A stretch of 64,000 nt of DNA from Candidatus Eiseniibacteriota bacterium (GTDB lineage: Bacteria > Orphanbacterota > Orphanbacteria > Orphanbacterales > Orphanbacteraceae): contig JAJCZU010000007.1 in the NCBI GenBank assembly GCA_029262235.1, forward strand, positions 123,630 through 187,629, in the 5' to 3' direction. The notes beneath the pieces were generated by a model. It was not told where the DNA came from and did not search any database. It was given only the letters and a program-made list of their open reading frames with translations. Below are positions 17,813 to 29,933 of this stretch, piece by piece. A program made the position numbers and the translations under genes. Every line of letters begins with the position of its first letter. Positions within the stretch are counted from its first letter, which is position 1.

Positions 17813-18538
17813 ATGGAATCGTTTCTGTTCGGCATTCTGATGACTCTCGTCGTGCTCGGGCTCGCCTGGCTCGCGTTCCGTCGCACAAAGCGCGGGCGCC
17901 TTCCCGCGGAACGTGTTCCGGAAACGCAGTCGTTCGTTACGAGCCTGCGCTCGGTCGGGGAACTTTCCGTGTTCCGGGCGCGGACGAAGGAGATCATTAC
18001 GTCGTCCGACCATGATTTCGGCGAGTTCGGCGGGCGCTATCTCACCTGGCTTATCACGAACAAGAAGATGACGATGATCTTCGAGTTCGACGTCGACTTT
18101 CGCTACAACCTGCTCGACCCCGATCTCGAGGTGCGCCAGGAGTCCGACGGTTCGTACACCGTGAAGCTTCCGGCGTGCGCGTACGAAGTTCGCATTATCG
18201 ACATGCGCGTTCACAGCGAAGACCACACAAAGCTTCTGCCGTGGCTCATGCCCGACCTCGTCGGCCGTTTTTTCACGGGCGGCGGCTTCTCGGTCGAGAA
18301 GAAGAACCAGCTCATCGCCGACGCCAAACGGTCCGCGACTCATTTCGCCGAAGGCCTCGTCGCCGCCGCGCAGTCCGACGCGCAGGATTCCGCCCGCAAA
18401 ACGCTCGAAGGGGTGGCCCGCAGCTTCGGGGCCGACCGCATTCAGATCCAGTTCACGCCCACCAGCGAGTTCAAGCCGAGCGTGGACGCCTCTTCCCTCG
18501 AGCGCATCGCCCCGCCACCGGGCTCTGGGGCCCTCTAG
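17813..18538 (+). CDS. DUF4230-like membrane-anchored protein
   Basis: 241 residues. One N-terminal membrane helix (SFLFGILMTLVVLGLAWLAF) precedes a soluble domain resembling DUF4230: LRSVGELSVFRARTKEII, VDFRYNLLDPDLEV, VKLPACAYEVRI, and a helical C-terminal part with AKRSATHFAEGLV. The function of the family is unknown. The ATG has AAGGA six bases upstream; the frame is open for nine codons before it. It lies 83 bases after the ornithine aminotransferase gene and 122 before the Ig-like anchored protein. Confidence 0.72.
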   Translation: MESFLFGILMTLVVLGLAWLAFRRTKRGRLPAERVPETQSFVTSLRSVGELSVFRARTKEIITSSDHDFGEFGGRYLTWLITNKKMTMIFEFDVDFRYNLLDPDLEVRQESDGSYTVKLPACAYEVRIIDMRVHSEDHTKLLPWLMPDLVGRFFTGGGFSVEKKNQLIADAKRSATHFAEGLVAAAQSDAQDSARKTLEGVARSFGADRIQIQFTPTSEFKPSVDASSLERIAPPPGSGAL

Positions 18539-18660
18539 CCCCCCGAAAACGACCCCCTCAAAGATTTCCGCGTCTGATCCGATACGAAGAAGGACGGAAG
18601 ACCGCCCCGGCCGAGGTGCCGCGACGGAGAACTACGCCCGGATCATCGGAAAAGAGCGGC

Positions 18661-19326
18661 ATGCATATCGATCTCGACACGGGGAAGAAGGACCAGTCGC
18701 GCAACTCGTCGCGCCTTCGGCAGGTGCTGTTCGTCGTGCTCGGGCTCATCATCGCCCTCTACTTTTCGTATGAGCGGGAAGTGCACCGGCGCTGGAATCC
18801 GGTCGCGATGCAGACGACGCTGCCGAGCTCCCTCATTCAGGGTATCGAGAATCCGATGGCCCTGCGCTCCCAGCTTCTCGTGGCGTTCGTAACGAATGAG
18901 TTCGGCAACCCGGTCCCGGGCGTGCAGGTCGTGTTCAAGACCGACACCGGCAAGGTCACGCCGTCGACGATCACCGACGACAGCGGGCGGGCTACCGCAA
19001 CGCTCTTCCCTGGTTTCACGGAAGTGCAGGACATCCCCGGCGACAATTCGATCTGTGCGTATATTCCGGAAGAGAACGTGGACTGGACGACGCTGGAGCC
19101 GGGGAGTCAGGAACGGCTTGCCTCGGACGAGGAGATTGCGGGTGCGCGCATCGCCATCTTTCGCCTGATCGACACGGGCGGCGGGGCAACCGAACTCGTT
19201 CCGACGGATCTTCGACAGCTCGCATCCGTCGGGCTCAGCCGAAGTGAGTGCATCGAGGCGCCCGTGACCGCGCGGCCCGACTCTACCGGCGTCTCACGCG
19301 AAACGAAAGCTCCGGAAGCCCGCTGA
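18661..19326 (+). CDS. Membrane-anchored protein with bacterial Ig-like (Big_1) domain
   Basis: 221 residues. A basic cytoplasmic start is followed by one membrane segment (VLFVVLGLIIALYFSY). A single Ig-like domain of the invasin Big_1 type follows (about residues 75-125): LLVAFVTNEFGNPVPGVQVVF, TDTGKVTPSTITDDSGRAT. The rest is unassigned. It probably faces the periplasm. The start ATG has only a weak purine stretch upstream, and a much longer open frame runs upstream through the DUF4230 gene in another frame. Its last 44 bases overlap the convergent FAH-family gene. Confidence 0.68.
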   Translation: MHIDLDTGKKDQSRNSSRLRQVLFVVLGLIIALYFSYEREVHRRWNPVAMQTTLPSSLIQGIENPMALRSQLLVAFVTNEFGNPVPGVQVVFKTDTGKVTPSTITDDSGRATATLFPGFTEVQDIPGDNSICAYIPEENVDWTTLEPGSQERLASDEEIAGARIAIFRLIDTGGGATELVPTDLRQLASVGLSRSECIEAPVTARPDSTGVSRETKAPEAR

Positions 19327-19960
19327 TCGCGGCGTTCACTTCGTCTCCGTCTTCGAGAGGGCCGACGCCCTCGGGCGTTCCCGTCAAAAACAGATCCCCC
19401 GGTTCAAGTGTGAAGTACTGCGATGCATAGGCGATCAGCGTCGCGGGCGAAAAGATCATTTCGCCGAGCGGGCCGCGCTGTTTCGTTTCGCCGTTCACGG
19501 TGAGATGCAGTTCGGTTTCCGCATCGCCGCTCCGTTTGCTCCACGCCCAGTTTTTCGCGCGGGCGAAACGGCCGACCGGCGCGCTTTCGTCAAACCCCTT
19601 CGCGAGCGTCCACGGTGCGCCGGTTTTTTTCGCGGCGGCCTGCACACCTCGCAATGTGAGGTCGAGTGCAACGCCATAGCCCCCGATCGTGCGGGCGGCG
19701 GAGTCAACGGACAGGTTTCTACCCCCTTTGCAGAGCACGACCGCAAGCTCGATTTCGTGGTGGAGTTCGCCGAAAGCGGCGGGGACCTCCACCGCGTCCG
19801 GCTCGATCGCGAGGGCAGTGTGCGGCTTCAGAAAAAGCATCGGCTCGCGCGGGAGGTCGGCGCCCATCTCCTTCGCATGCTTCGCGTAGTTCCGGCCGAC
19901 ACAGAAAATTTTCGGCACGGGAACGGCGGTATCTTCGAGAATTACGGCGTATCGTTTCAT
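19283..19960 (-). CDS. Fumarylacetoacetate hydrolase family protein (FAHD1/YcgM-like)
   Basis: 225 residues. VGRNYAKHAKEMG near the N-terminus, PMLFLKP and the metal-binding glutamates in HHEIELAVV are typical of short FAH-fold acylpyruvases or oxaloacetate decarboxylases. DLTLRGVQ replaces the usual DLTxRD, so one expected aspartate position is glycine here. LEPGDLFLTGTPEGVGPL completes the signature. The ATG at 19960 has GGAGCG eight bases upstream and leaves 13 bases to the preceding gene; the frame is open eight codons further. The 3' end overlaps the Ig-like gene on the other strand by 44 bases. Confidence 0.85.
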   Translation of the reverse strand: MKRYAVILEDTAVPVPKIFCVGRNYAKHAKEMGADLPREPMLFLKPHTALAIEPDAVEVPAAFGELHHEIELAVVLCKGGRNLSVDSAARTIGGYGVALDLTLRGVQAAAKKTGAPWTLAKGFDESAPVGRFARAKNWAWSKRSGDAETELHLTVNGETKQRGPLGEMIFSPATLIAYASQYFTLEPGDLFLTGTPEGVGPLEDGDEVNAAISGLPELSFRVRRR

Positions 19961-19973
19961 GGGGACGCTCCGG

Positions 19974-21347
19974 TCAAAGCGCACCTCTCGTATCGGACAA
20001 TTCGGAGAGAGGGCTTTCTTCGGCGAGCACGGCGAGCGCGAAGAACGCGAACACGGGGCCCCAGTAGTTCAGATGGAAGATGCGCCCGAAAAGCAGGAAC
20101 GTGAGCAGGAAAAGCGCGCTCGCCGCGAAAAACCGGCGCGCGGACGGCGAGCGCGCAATCCAGCGGAAGAGCAGCGCGAACGCCATGAGGGCCAACGGCG
20201 CCTGCACGAGCCAGAACGGGAAGTAGTCGTACCGGTTCTCGACCCACGCGAAAACGTTCGCGACGTTTCCGAAACCGTATCCCGGCGTGCCGCCGAGCGG
20301 GTAGCTGATTTCCGCGCGCCCCGTGTTGAAGTCGACCGTGTCTTCCCAGAATGCCCCCGGGTTCCAGAAAAAGAAGGGACCCACCAGGAGCGCGGCCGCA
20401 AGAATTCCGGGAAGCAGTTTGCGCGGCACGATTCCGCGGCCCACTGCGAACAGAACAAAGAACGGCGCGAGCAGAACGGCAAACTGTTTCGTTGCGCACG
20501 CGACACCGAAAAGGAGCACCGCCGCGAGAACGCGCCCGCCGCGAAGGAGCGCGATGGCCGCGACTACGAGTGACAGCACCATCACGTCGTTTCGCCCCTG
20601 CACGAGGTGGGGTACGAGAAACGGGTTCAGGTACCAGATGATCGCGAGCAGGTGACGCCGCTCCGGGTCGCGGGCAAAGCGCGTCGCGAAGAGGCCGCCG
20701 ATCAGATAGAACGCGAGGTAGAGATAGCGCGCGTCATAGCGAAGCCCGGCGCCGTCAGCGACCGAGAGAAATGGCACGTGCGCGAGGAATGAAAACGGCA
20801 GGTAGGGCAGGTGGATGATCGCCGGATTTTTCGGCCCCCATTCGAGCGTGGCCATCGGCGTACTTCGGTAGTCGGCCGCGTACGGATTTTCGCCTCGCAG
20901 GAAGAAGCGCGCGGCCTCCTCGGTCTGTATGACTCCGCCGTCGTGCGCGTGCCCTTTCGGCCCGAGATCGAACCGGAGATTCGTCTCCCAGTAGAGAGGC
21001 ATCACGACCCAGAGCAGCACGAAAGCCGCGAGAACGATCCGCCTGACGAGCAGCGAAAAGACGTTCCGCGACGACCCCACCACGCCCGCGACTCCGACCG
21101 CCGGGCCTCCGGCGCCGCTGCCGATCACTCCGAACGAGGCGAAGGCGTAGATCAATATCAGAAAGGAGGAGAATGCGACCCAGAGCGCCGCGAGCGGGTT
21201 CTTGATCAGGCTGTGTTCGAAGAACGCCGACCAGCTGTCCGATGTTTTTGCAAGATCGCCGAGCCAGGCGCCGAACTCGAGGTCGCTTTCCATCGGCAGA
21301 AGCAGAAACACGAGCAGCGTGAGAATGAGAATGTCGAGGTGGCGCAT
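19974..21347 (-). CDS. Polytopic membrane glycosyltransferase-like protein (GT87/DUF2029-type)
   Basis: 457 residues with about ten to twelve hydrophobic segments. A lumen-side loop with RGENPYAADY and an acidic stretch, and the pattern YLPFSFLAHVPFL and YLNPFLVPHLVQGRNDVMV, resemble GT87/DUF2029 alpha-mannosyltransferases and related GT-C proteins. GT-C enzymes use polyprenyl-phosphate sugars. The acceptor is unknown. It lies 17 bases after hflX and 13 bases before the FAH-family gene, so it is probably at the end of the dnaN-to-hflX transcript. Confidence 0.68.
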   Translation of the reverse strand: MRHLDILILTLLVFLLLPMESDLEFGAWLGDLAKTSDSWSAFFEHSLIKNPLAALWVAFSSFLILIYAFASFGVIGSGAGGPAVGVAGVVGSSRNVFSLLVRRIVLAAFVLLWVVMPLYWETNLRFDLGPKGHAHDGGVIQTEEAARFFLRGENPYAADYRSTPMATLEWGPKNPAIIHLPYLPFSFLAHVPFLSVADGAGLRYDARYLYLAFYLIGGLFATRFARDPERRHLLAIIWYLNPFLVPHLVQGRNDVMVLSLVVAAIALLRGGRVLAAVLLFGVACATKQFAVLLAPFFVLFAVGRGIVPRKLLPGILAAALLVGPFFFWNPGAFWEDTVDFNTGRAEISYPLGGTPGYGFGNVANVFAWVENRYDYFPFWLVQAPLALMAFALLFRWIARSPSARRFFAASALFLLTFLLFGRIFHLNYWGPVFAFFALAVLAEESPLSELSDTRGAL

Positions 21348-21364
21348 GTTGAAACGGCCTCTCG

Positions 21365-22792
21365 TTATTCCTCGGAGCTTTCGTCGAGTGTGTCGGCTGC
21401 GCCCGCAGCATCGGCAGCGCTCGCAGCATCTGTTTCTTCGCCGAAGTCTTCTTCCGCGTCGGAAACGAAGCCGAGCTTCTTGAAGCGCTCCACCCAGACG
21501 TGCGGAAGGCGCGCGCGAATCAGAATGGCATCCGAGCCGTACTTCTCGGCAAGAACTTCGCCTTCCCGATGCACGGTCGACACGCGCGCCGATTCCTTCA
21601 CGGGGAAACGAAGGTCGACCACCCGGCTGCCGATGATCGCCTGTGTGCGCATCTCACCGAGAAGCTCGTCCAGCCCCTGTCCGGTTTTGGCGCTGGCCAC
21701 AAACCCCGGTCCGTACTTGTTCAACAGGTAGTTCAGATGAAATTCGTCCGGAGCCCGGTCGGCCTTGTTCAGAACGAGAATCACAGGCTTGTCCTTCACG
21801 CCGAGCTCTTCCAGCACCTTCCCGACGGTCTCGATCTGCTGCTCGGCGTCCTCGTTCGAGGCGTCGACAACGTGTATGAGGAAGTCCGACTCCTGCACTT
21901 CGGAGAGCGTGGCGCGAAAGGATTCGATCAGTTTGTGCGGGAGCTTGCGGATGAATCCTACGGTGTCGCTGACAATAATATCGTAGTCCTTGTCGAGCTC
22001 GACAACGCGCGACGTCGTGTCGAGCGTCGCGAAGAGCTCGTCTGCCACGTAGACCTTGCTTCCGGCGAGCGCGTTCAGCAGCGTCGATTTGCCGGCGTTC
22101 GTATACCCGACGAGCGACGCCGTCGTGTGCTTGCGACGCGCCTTGCGCTGCACCATGCGGCTTGTCTCGAAACGCTCCAGTTCTTTCTTGAGGCGCCCGA
22201 TTCTGTCGCGCACTTTTCGCCTGTCGACCTCCAGCTGCGTTTCCCCGGGCCCGCGTGTTCCGATTCCGCCGCCGAGCCGCGACAGATGGTCCCACAGTTT
22301 CGTAAGGCGCGGCATGGCATACTCGAGCTGCGCGAGTTCGACCTGGAGCTTCGCCGTGTCGGTCTGCGCGTGCGTCGCGAAGATGTCGAGGATGAGCTCG
22401 CTTCGATCGATGACTTTGGTCTGGAGGCGTGTTTCGAGGTTCTTGCCCTGCGCGGGCGAGAGGTCGTTGTCGAAGATTACGAGCCTGATCTCTTTCTCTT
22501 CGACGAGTTCGCGGAGCTCTTCCAGTTTCCCTTTTCCGATGTAGGTCGCGCCCACGATACGTGATCGCCGCTGGATGATGCGGTCGACGACAATCGCGCC
22601 CGCCGTGCTGGCGAGTTCCGCGAGTTCTTCCAGTGATCGTTCGACGGATTCCTGCGTGTCACGATTGAGGCCGACGCCGACAAGAATCGCCGACTCGTTG
22701 CGCGCCTTCGGGTCTACCGTCGGCGCAAAGAGCGATCTCGTTTCGTCGTAACTTTTCGTGCGGGTGGCGGAATGTTCTTTCTGTTCCCTCAA
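21365..22792 (-). CDS. hflX: GTPase HflX
   Basis: 475-residue ribosome-associated GTPase. The N-terminal HflX domain has NDLSPAQGKNLE. The linker has LSRLGGGIGTRGPGETQLE. The G domain shows G1 VGYTNAGKSTLLNAL, G3 DTVGFIRKLP and G4 NKAD. The family rescues stalled or heat-damaged ribosomes by splitting them. The C-terminus carries an Asp/Glu/Ala-rich tail (EEDFGEETDAASAADAAG) beyond the usual length. The start is a TTG inside a TTGA overlap with the gyrA stop, so translation is probably coupled to gyrA. Confidence 0.95.
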   Translation of the reverse strand: MREQKEHSATRTKSYDETRSLFAPTVDPKARNESAILVGVGLNRDTQESVERSLEELAELASTAGAIVVDRIIQRRSRIVGATYIGKGKLEELRELVEEKEIRLVIFDNDLSPAQGKNLETRLQTKVIDRSELILDIFATHAQTDTAKLQVELAQLEYAMPRLTKLWDHLSRLGGGIGTRGPGETQLEVDRRKVRDRIGRLKKELERFETSRMVQRKARRKHTTASLVGYTNAGKSTLLNALAGSKVYVADELFATLDTTSRVVELDKDYDIIVSDTVGFIRKLPHKLIESFRATLSEVQESDFLIHVVDASNEDAEQQIETVGKVLEELGVKDKPVILVLNKADRAPDEFHLNYLLNKYGPGFVASAKTGQGLDELLGEMRTQAIIGSRVVDLRFPVKESARVSTVHREGEVLAEKYGSDAILIRARLPHVWVERFKKLGFVSDAEEDFGEETDAASAADAAGAADTLDESSEE

Positions 22793-25290
22793 GCGGTGTC
22801 GTTCGCCTTCCCGTTCTCGTCGTTTCCGTTCTCGTCGCTTCCGGCACCCGGCCCGCCGCCCTCATCATCGTCTTCTTCGATCATGAGACGCGCGACGTCG
22901 ACCACGATGTCCCCTTCGTCGGGGTTCACGACCTTCACGCCCTGCGTGTTGCGGCCCATCATCGAGATGCCGGCGACCTGCATGCGGATGACGATCCCCT
23001 TGCGGGTGATGATCATGAGTTCGTCGCTGTCGACGACCTCCTTGATCGAAATGAGCTCGCCGTTCCGCTTGTTGGCCTTGACGGTGATGATCCCTTTGCC
23101 GCCGCGTCGCGTAATACGATAATCGTCGATCACCGTACGCTTGCCGTACCCGTTCTCGGTAACGACGAGAATGGAGCCGCCGCGGTCGAGCGTGATCATG
23201 CCGACCACGCGGTCGCCGTCTTCGATCGTAACGCCGCGGACACCGCGTGCCGTGCGTCCCATCGGGCGCACTTCGCTCTCGTGAAAACGAATCGCCTTGC
23301 CGTTCGCTTTCGCGATTACGACTTCGGCGTCGCCGTCGGTCACCTTCGCTTCGATCAGGCGATCGCCCTCTTCCATGCTGATCGCGTAAATACCGACCTT
23401 GCGCACGTTCTGGAATGCGGAAAGCGGCGTCTTCTTGATATAGCCGCCTTCGGTCGCCATCACGAGATAGCGGTCTTCCGGGAAGTCCGTCGTTGAAATG
23501 ACGGCCGTGATCTTCTCCCCTTCATCGAGCTTCAGCAGGTTCGCCGCGGATTTGCCGCGCGCTGTCCGGCTTGCGACGGGGATCTGATACGTCTTGAGCC
23601 AGTGACAGCGACCCTTGTCCGTAAAGAACATCAGGTACGAATGCGTCGAGGCGATAAAGAGGTGCTCGAGGAAGTCCTCGTCCTTCGCCACCGCGCCCGC
23701 CACGCCACGCCCGCCGCGGTTCTGCTTGCGGTACGTGTCGAGCGGCAGGCGCTTCACGTAACCGGTGTGTGAAATCGTGACGATCATGTCTTCTTCGGCG
23801 ATCAGGTCTTCGTTGCCGATTTCGACCACGGCGTCGATGACGTCCGTTCTGCGGTCGTCGCCGAAACGTTCGCGGAGATCCGCGATCTCTTCTTTAATGA
23901 TGCCCCGGATCAGCATTTCGCTCGCGAGGATCGCCTTCAGCTGTTCGATCAGCTTCAGCAGCTCGAGGTATTCGGCTTCGATCTTGTCGCGCTCGAGCCC
24001 GGTCAGGCGCTGCAGTCTCATGTCGAGAATCGCCTGCGCCTGGAGCTCGGAAAGCTCGAACGTTTCCATGAGCCCGGATTTCGCCTCCGCCGGATCCTGC
24101 GACGCCCGAATCAGCGCGATCACGGCGTCGAGATGGTCGAGCGCGATCTTGAGGCCTTCGAGAATGTGCGCGCGCGCCTCGGCCTTCCGGAGGTCGAACT
24201 CGGTCCGGCGCCGCACCACTTCCATTCTGTGCCGCACGAACTCCGTCAGGATCTGTTTCAGCGAAAGCACGCGCGGCTCGTTGTCGACGAGCGCGAGCAT
24301 GTTCATGCTGAACGTGGCCTGCAGCTGCGTGCGCTGGAAAAGCGTGTTCAGGATGATGTCGGCCGGCGCGTCCTTCTTCAGCTCGATCACGATCCGCATC
24401 CCCTTGCGGTCGGACTCGTCGCGCAGATCGCTGATACCCGCAATGTGGCCGTCGCGCACGAGGTCCGCGATCTTTTCGATCAGCGACGTCTTGTTCACCT
24501 GATACGGAATCTCGGTGATCACGATTCGCTCGCGATCCTTCTTGAAATCTTCGACGTGCGTGCGCGCGCGCACCACGGCGCGACCCTGCCCCGTAAGATA
24601 GCCGCGCATGACGTCTTCTTTGCCGCAGATGATGCCCCCGGTCGGGAAGTCGGGCGCCTGCACATGCTCGAGGAGCTGGAAGTCGTCGATCTCGGGATCG
24701 TCGATCAGCGCCGTGAGCGCGTCGGCGATTTCGCGCAGGTTATGCGGCGGAATGCTCGTCGCCATCCCGACCGCGATCCCGGTCGCGCCGTTCAGGATGA
24801 GGTTCGGCAGCTTGCCCGGCAGTACCGTGGGCTCGGTGCGCGTCTCGTCGTAGTTCGCGACGTAGTCGACCGTTTCCTTGTCGAGATCCTCGAGAAGGTC
24901 GACGGCCGTCGGTGTCATCCGCGCTTCCGTGTAGCGCATGGCCGCAGGCGGATCGCCGTCGATCGAACCGAAGTTCCCCTGCCCGTTGATCAGCGGATAG
25001 CGCATGTTGAAGTCCTGCGCCAGCCGAACGAGCGTCGGGTAGATCACCTGTTCACCGTGTGGATGATAGTTACCCGACGTGTCACCGGCGATTTTCGCGC
25101 ACTTGCGTGGCTGCGCGCCGGGCGACAGGTTCAGGTCGTTCATCGCGACGAGGATGCGTCTCTGCGACGGCTTGAGCCCGTCTCTCGCATCGGGCAGCGC
25201 CCGCGCGATGATCACGCTCATTGCGTAAGTCATGTAAGACTCGCGCATCTCCTCTTCGATATAAGTTGGCAGAATGGTTCCGTCAGCCAT
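22789..25290 (-). CDS. gyrA: DNA gyrase subunit A
   Basis: 833 residues. The active-site tyrosine is Tyr120 in [10 protein letters not shown]. The winged-helix region reads [11 protein letters not shown], then [17 protein letters not shown]. Residues equivalent to E. coli Ser83 and Asp87 are Gln81 and Pro85, the positions that determine quinolone sensitivity. A GyrA box is present as KQNRGGRG, followed by six blade-like repeats of the DNA-wrapping domain, which marks GyrA rather than ParC. The C-terminus ends in an acidic Gly/Asn/Asp tail. With gyrB it introduces negative supercoils. It lies 15 bases after gyrB and overlaps hflX by four bases. Confidence 0.97.
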   Translation of the reverse strand: MADGTILPTYIEEEMRESYMTYAMSVIIARALPDARDGLKPSQRRILVAMNDLNLSPGAQPRKCAKIAGDTSGNYHPHGEQVIYPTLVRLAQDFNMRYPLINGQGNFGSIDGDPPAAMRYTEARMTPTAVDLLEDLDKETVDYVANYDETRTEPTVLPGKLPNLILNGATGIAVGMATSIPPHNLREIADALTALIDDPEIDDFQLLEHVQAPDFPTGGIICGKEDVMRGYLTGQGRAVVRARTHVEDFKKDRERIVITEIPYQVNKTSLIEKIADLVRDGHIAGISDLRDESDRKGMRIVIELKKDAPADIILNTLFQRTQLQATFSMNMLALVDNEPRVLSLKQILTEFVRHRMEVVRRRTEFDLRKAEARAHILEGLKIALDHLDAVIALIRASQDPAEAKSGLMETFELSELQAQAILDMRLQRLTGLERDKIEAEYLELLKLIEQLKAILASEMLIRGIIKEEIADLRERFGDDRRTDVIDAVVEIGNEDLIAEEDMIVTISHTGYVKRLPLDTYRKQNRGGRGVAGAVAKDEDFLEHLFIASTHSYLMFFTDKGRCHWLKTYQIPVASRTARGKSAANLLKLDEGEKITAVISTTDFPEDRYLVMATEGGYIKKTPLSAFQNVRKVGIYAISMEEGDRLIEAKVTDGDAEVVIAKANGKAIRFHESEVRPMGRTARGVRGVTIEDGDRVVGMITLDRGGSILVVTENGYGKRTVIDDYRITRRGGKGIITVKANKRNGELISIKEVVDSDELMIITRKGIVIRMQVAGISMMGRNTQGVKVVNPDEGDIVVDVARLMIEEDDDEGGGPGAGSDENGNDENGKANDTA

Positions 25291-25305
25291 CCTTTTCGCT
25301 TTCTC

Positions 25306-27538
<2,233 letters not shown>

Positions 27539-27554
27539 TCGTATCGCCCGCACA

Positions 27555-28658
27555 TTACTCCTCGCGAAGCAACGCGCCCCCTTCTCGAAACGAAAATCGT
27601 ATTGCCCCGGGAAAATAGCGGCCGAGACCCGCCCGCTCCGTTCCCGTAGCAAAAACCTGTCCGGCCTCGCCGAGCATGCCCGCGAGCCGGTCGGAGCGCC
27701 CCGCGTCGAGCTCGGTGAACACGTCATCGAGCAGCAGGATCGGCTCTTCGCGCAGGCGGTCGCGCATGAGCCGCGACGCGCCGATCTTGAGCCCGAGCAC
27801 CGCGCTCCTGTGTTGTCCGCGCGACCCGTACGACCGGATCGACCGCTCGTCGAGCGTCATCGCGATGTCGTCGCGGTGCGGACCGACCGTCGTCCGCTTG
27901 AGACGCATGTCGTCTTCGCGGCGCGCGACAATCTTCTCGAAAACCGCCTCTTCCGTTTCCACTTCCTGCCCAATACCTGGGCGGTAGCGAACGGTGAGCG
28001 CCTCGCCTCCGGGGACGAGCCCGGCATACGCGGCCGCGACGTGCGGGGCGAGTTCTTCGATCGCCCGCCTCCGCGCCATCGTGATCTCGAAACCGGTCGC
28101 CGCAAGCTGGCGGTCCCACGGTTCGAGAAGGCGCGCGCGATTCGACTCCCACGAGTCACGCAGGATCTGGCCGCGCTGCTTCAGAATGCGCGCCAGCTCC
28201 TGCAGCCGGCGCAGATAAACCGCGTCCACACTGCAAAGCGTCAGGTCGAGAAAGTGCCGTCTTCGTTCCGGCTCGCCGCTCGTGATCTCCACGTCTTCGG
28301 GAGACACGAGCACCACGCCGCAACGCCCGACCATTTCCGAAAGCCGGGCGACTTCTTTCCCGTCGACGATGCCCTTCTTGCGCCCGCCCGTCTGATACCC
28401 GAGCGACAGCGAAGTCTTCCCGCCGCCGTCGCGCACGTACGTCGCGTTCACGTTGAAGACCCGCTCGCCGAAGCGAACGAGTTCCGGATCTTTTCGCGTG
28501 CGATGGGATCGAGTCGTGCCAAGCAAGAAAACGGCCTCTAACAGATTCGTCTTCCCCCGCCCGTTCGGCCCCCAGATCGCCACGCTCTCGCCGCCCGGCT
28601 CGATCGACAGTTCCGCATAATTACGGAAGTCGTTCAACCGGAGCGATTCGAGTCTCAC
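27555..28658 (-). CDS. recF: DNA replication/repair protein RecF
   Basis: 367-residue SMC-like ATPase. The N-terminal MRLESLRLNDFRNY is typical. Walker A is WGPNGRGKTNLLEA, the signature region contains RSYGSRGQHRSAVLGLK, and Walker B is LLLDDVFTELD. RecF binds ssDNA gaps and helps RecOR load RecA. Its ATG overlaps the dnaN stop (ATGA), so it is coupled to dnaN. Length is standard. Confidence 0.95.
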   Translation of the reverse strand: MRLESLRLNDFRNYAELSIEPGGESVAIWGPNGRGKTNLLEAVFLLGTTRSHRTRKDPELVRFGERVFNVNATYVRDGGGKTSLSLGYQTGGRKKGIVDGKEVARLSEMVGRCGVVLVSPEDVEITSGEPERRRHFLDLTLCSVDAVYLRRLQELARILKQRGQILRDSWESNRARLLEPWDRQLAATGFEITMARRRAIEELAPHVAAAYAGLVPGGEALTVRYRPGIGQEVETEEAVFEKIVARREDDMRLKRTTVGPHRDDIAMTLDERSIRSYGSRGQHRSAVLGLKIGASRLMRDRLREEPILLLDDVFTELDAGRSDRLAGMLGEAGQVFATGTERAGLGRYFPGAIRFSFREGGALLREE

Positions 28659-29770
28659 TCAGCCAGGCGGAGAGGCATCAACAAACAGAAGTAGTGCTCG
28701 TCCTTCTCCTGCTCCACCGGCTCGAGTATCCCCGCTTTGATCGGCGAGTCGAGTTTCACCTTCACCTTGTCGCCGTCGATGTATTTCAGGATGTCGGAGA
28801 GGTAGGTGGCGTTATAGCCGATATCCATTTCCTCGTCCGAGTAATTCGCGTCGATATGATCCGTCGCTTCGCCGAGATCAGGCGTGTTCGACTTCAGAAT
28901 GACCGCGTTCTTGCGTACCGAGACCTGCACCTGGTGCGTCAGGCTGTCGCTCAAGATAGCGACGCGACGGCACGACTGCATGAGGTCGGTGCGATCCACG
29001 ATCAGATCCTTCTTGTTGTCTTTCGGGACCACCTGTTCGTAGCGCGGGAACGGCCCTTCGAGCAGGCGCGAGTAAACCACCGTGCCCTCGAACGAAAACA
29101 CCAGGTAGTTGTTGTCGACCTTGATGTCGACCGGCTGATCGGAGTCGGCCGCGATCTGGGTCATCTGGGCGAGCGCTTTCGGCGAAACGAGGAACTCTTT
29201 CTTCCCCTTGATCGGAAACTCGCCGATCTGTTCCATGCGCGCGAGCCGATAGCCGTCGGTCGCGACCATTTCCATTTTGCGCGGCTCCATGCGCCAGAAG
29301 ATGCCGTTCAGCGCCGGGCGCGTTTCATCTTTCGAAACGGCGAACGCGGTCTTCTGAATCATGCGCTGCAGAATGTTCGCGGGGAGCTGCAGCTCTTCGC
29401 GAGCCTGCACCTGCGGAATCTTCGGAAACTCTTCTTCGACGATGCCGTGGATCTTGTACTGCGTGTCGCCGCACGTGATCTGAATGCGCGTTTCGTCCTC
29501 GAGTTTGAGCCGAACCGGCTTGTCGGGCAGCAGGCGTACGATTTCGCCTAAACGGCGTGCCGGTACCGTAATCATGCCGGCGCTCTTGACCTCACCGGGC
29601 AGCCTCGTCGAAATCGACGTATCGAGATCGGTCGCAATGACAGTAATCGAGTCGCTCTTCACGTCCAGAAGGAGGTTCGAAAGGACGGGCAGCGTGGTTT
29701 TGGGCGGAACGACATTCAGGACCAGGTCAAGTGTCCTTGAAAGATCGCTCTTGTCTGTAAGGAACTCCAT
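28655..29770 (-). CDS. dnaN: DNA polymerase III beta subunit (sliding clamp)
   Basis: 371 residues; three clamp-fold domains of about 120 residues. Recognisable parts are TLPVLSNLLLDVKSDSITV at the N-terminus, the AFAVSKDETRPALNG segment at the start of the middle domain, FPRYEQVVPKDNKKDLIV near residue 250, and the C-terminal HYFCLLMPLRL, the usual YxVMPMRL end. The ATG has GGAGG six bases upstream; 11 further codons are open. It is first in its operon, with a good promoter at 29833-29861. Unlike many bacteria, it does not directly follow dnaA, about 6.8 kb away. Confidence 0.97.
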   Translation of the reverse strand: MEFLTDKSDLSRTLDLVLNVVPPKTTLPVLSNLLLDVKSDSITVIATDLDTSISTRLPGEVKSAGMITVPARRLGEIVRLLPDKPVRLKLEDETRIQITCGDTQYKIHGIVEEEFPKIPQVQAREELQLPANILQRMIQKTAFAVSKDETRPALNGIFWRMEPRKMEMVATDGYRLARMEQIGEFPIKGKKEFLVSPKALAQMTQIAADSDQPVDIKVDNNYLVFSFEGTVVYSRLLEGPFPRYEQVVPKDNKKDLIVDRTDLMQSCRRVAILSDSLTHQVQVSVRKNAVILKSNTPDLGEATDHIDANYSDEEMDIGYNATYLSDILKYIDGDKVKVKLDSPIKAGILEPVEQEKDEHYFCLLMPLRLAE

Positions 29771-29832
29771 CTGGAACCTCCGCAATTCTAAGCAGTTCCG
29801 CATGTTGAAGTGAGCATTTCTCTAGAATTTTC

Positions 29833-29861
29833 AGTATAGGCGGGGACCCGGTTTCGGACAA
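29833..29861 (-). promoter_or_regulatory. Predicted sigma70 promoter of dnaN operon
   Basis: On the minus strand TTGTCC (29861-29856) and TATACT (29838-29833) are separated by 17 bases, close to the housekeeping consensus. They lie about 63 bases upstream of the dnaN ATG. The intervening leader is AT-richer than its surroundings. This is the best promoter match in the window. Confidence 0.7.
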
Positions 29862-29933
29862 GGGAAAAGGGGGGGTTTTGGAGGGCCGTAATGTGCTGAT
29901 CTCAATGGGTTTAGGCCGCCTTCTCCGAGGCTC

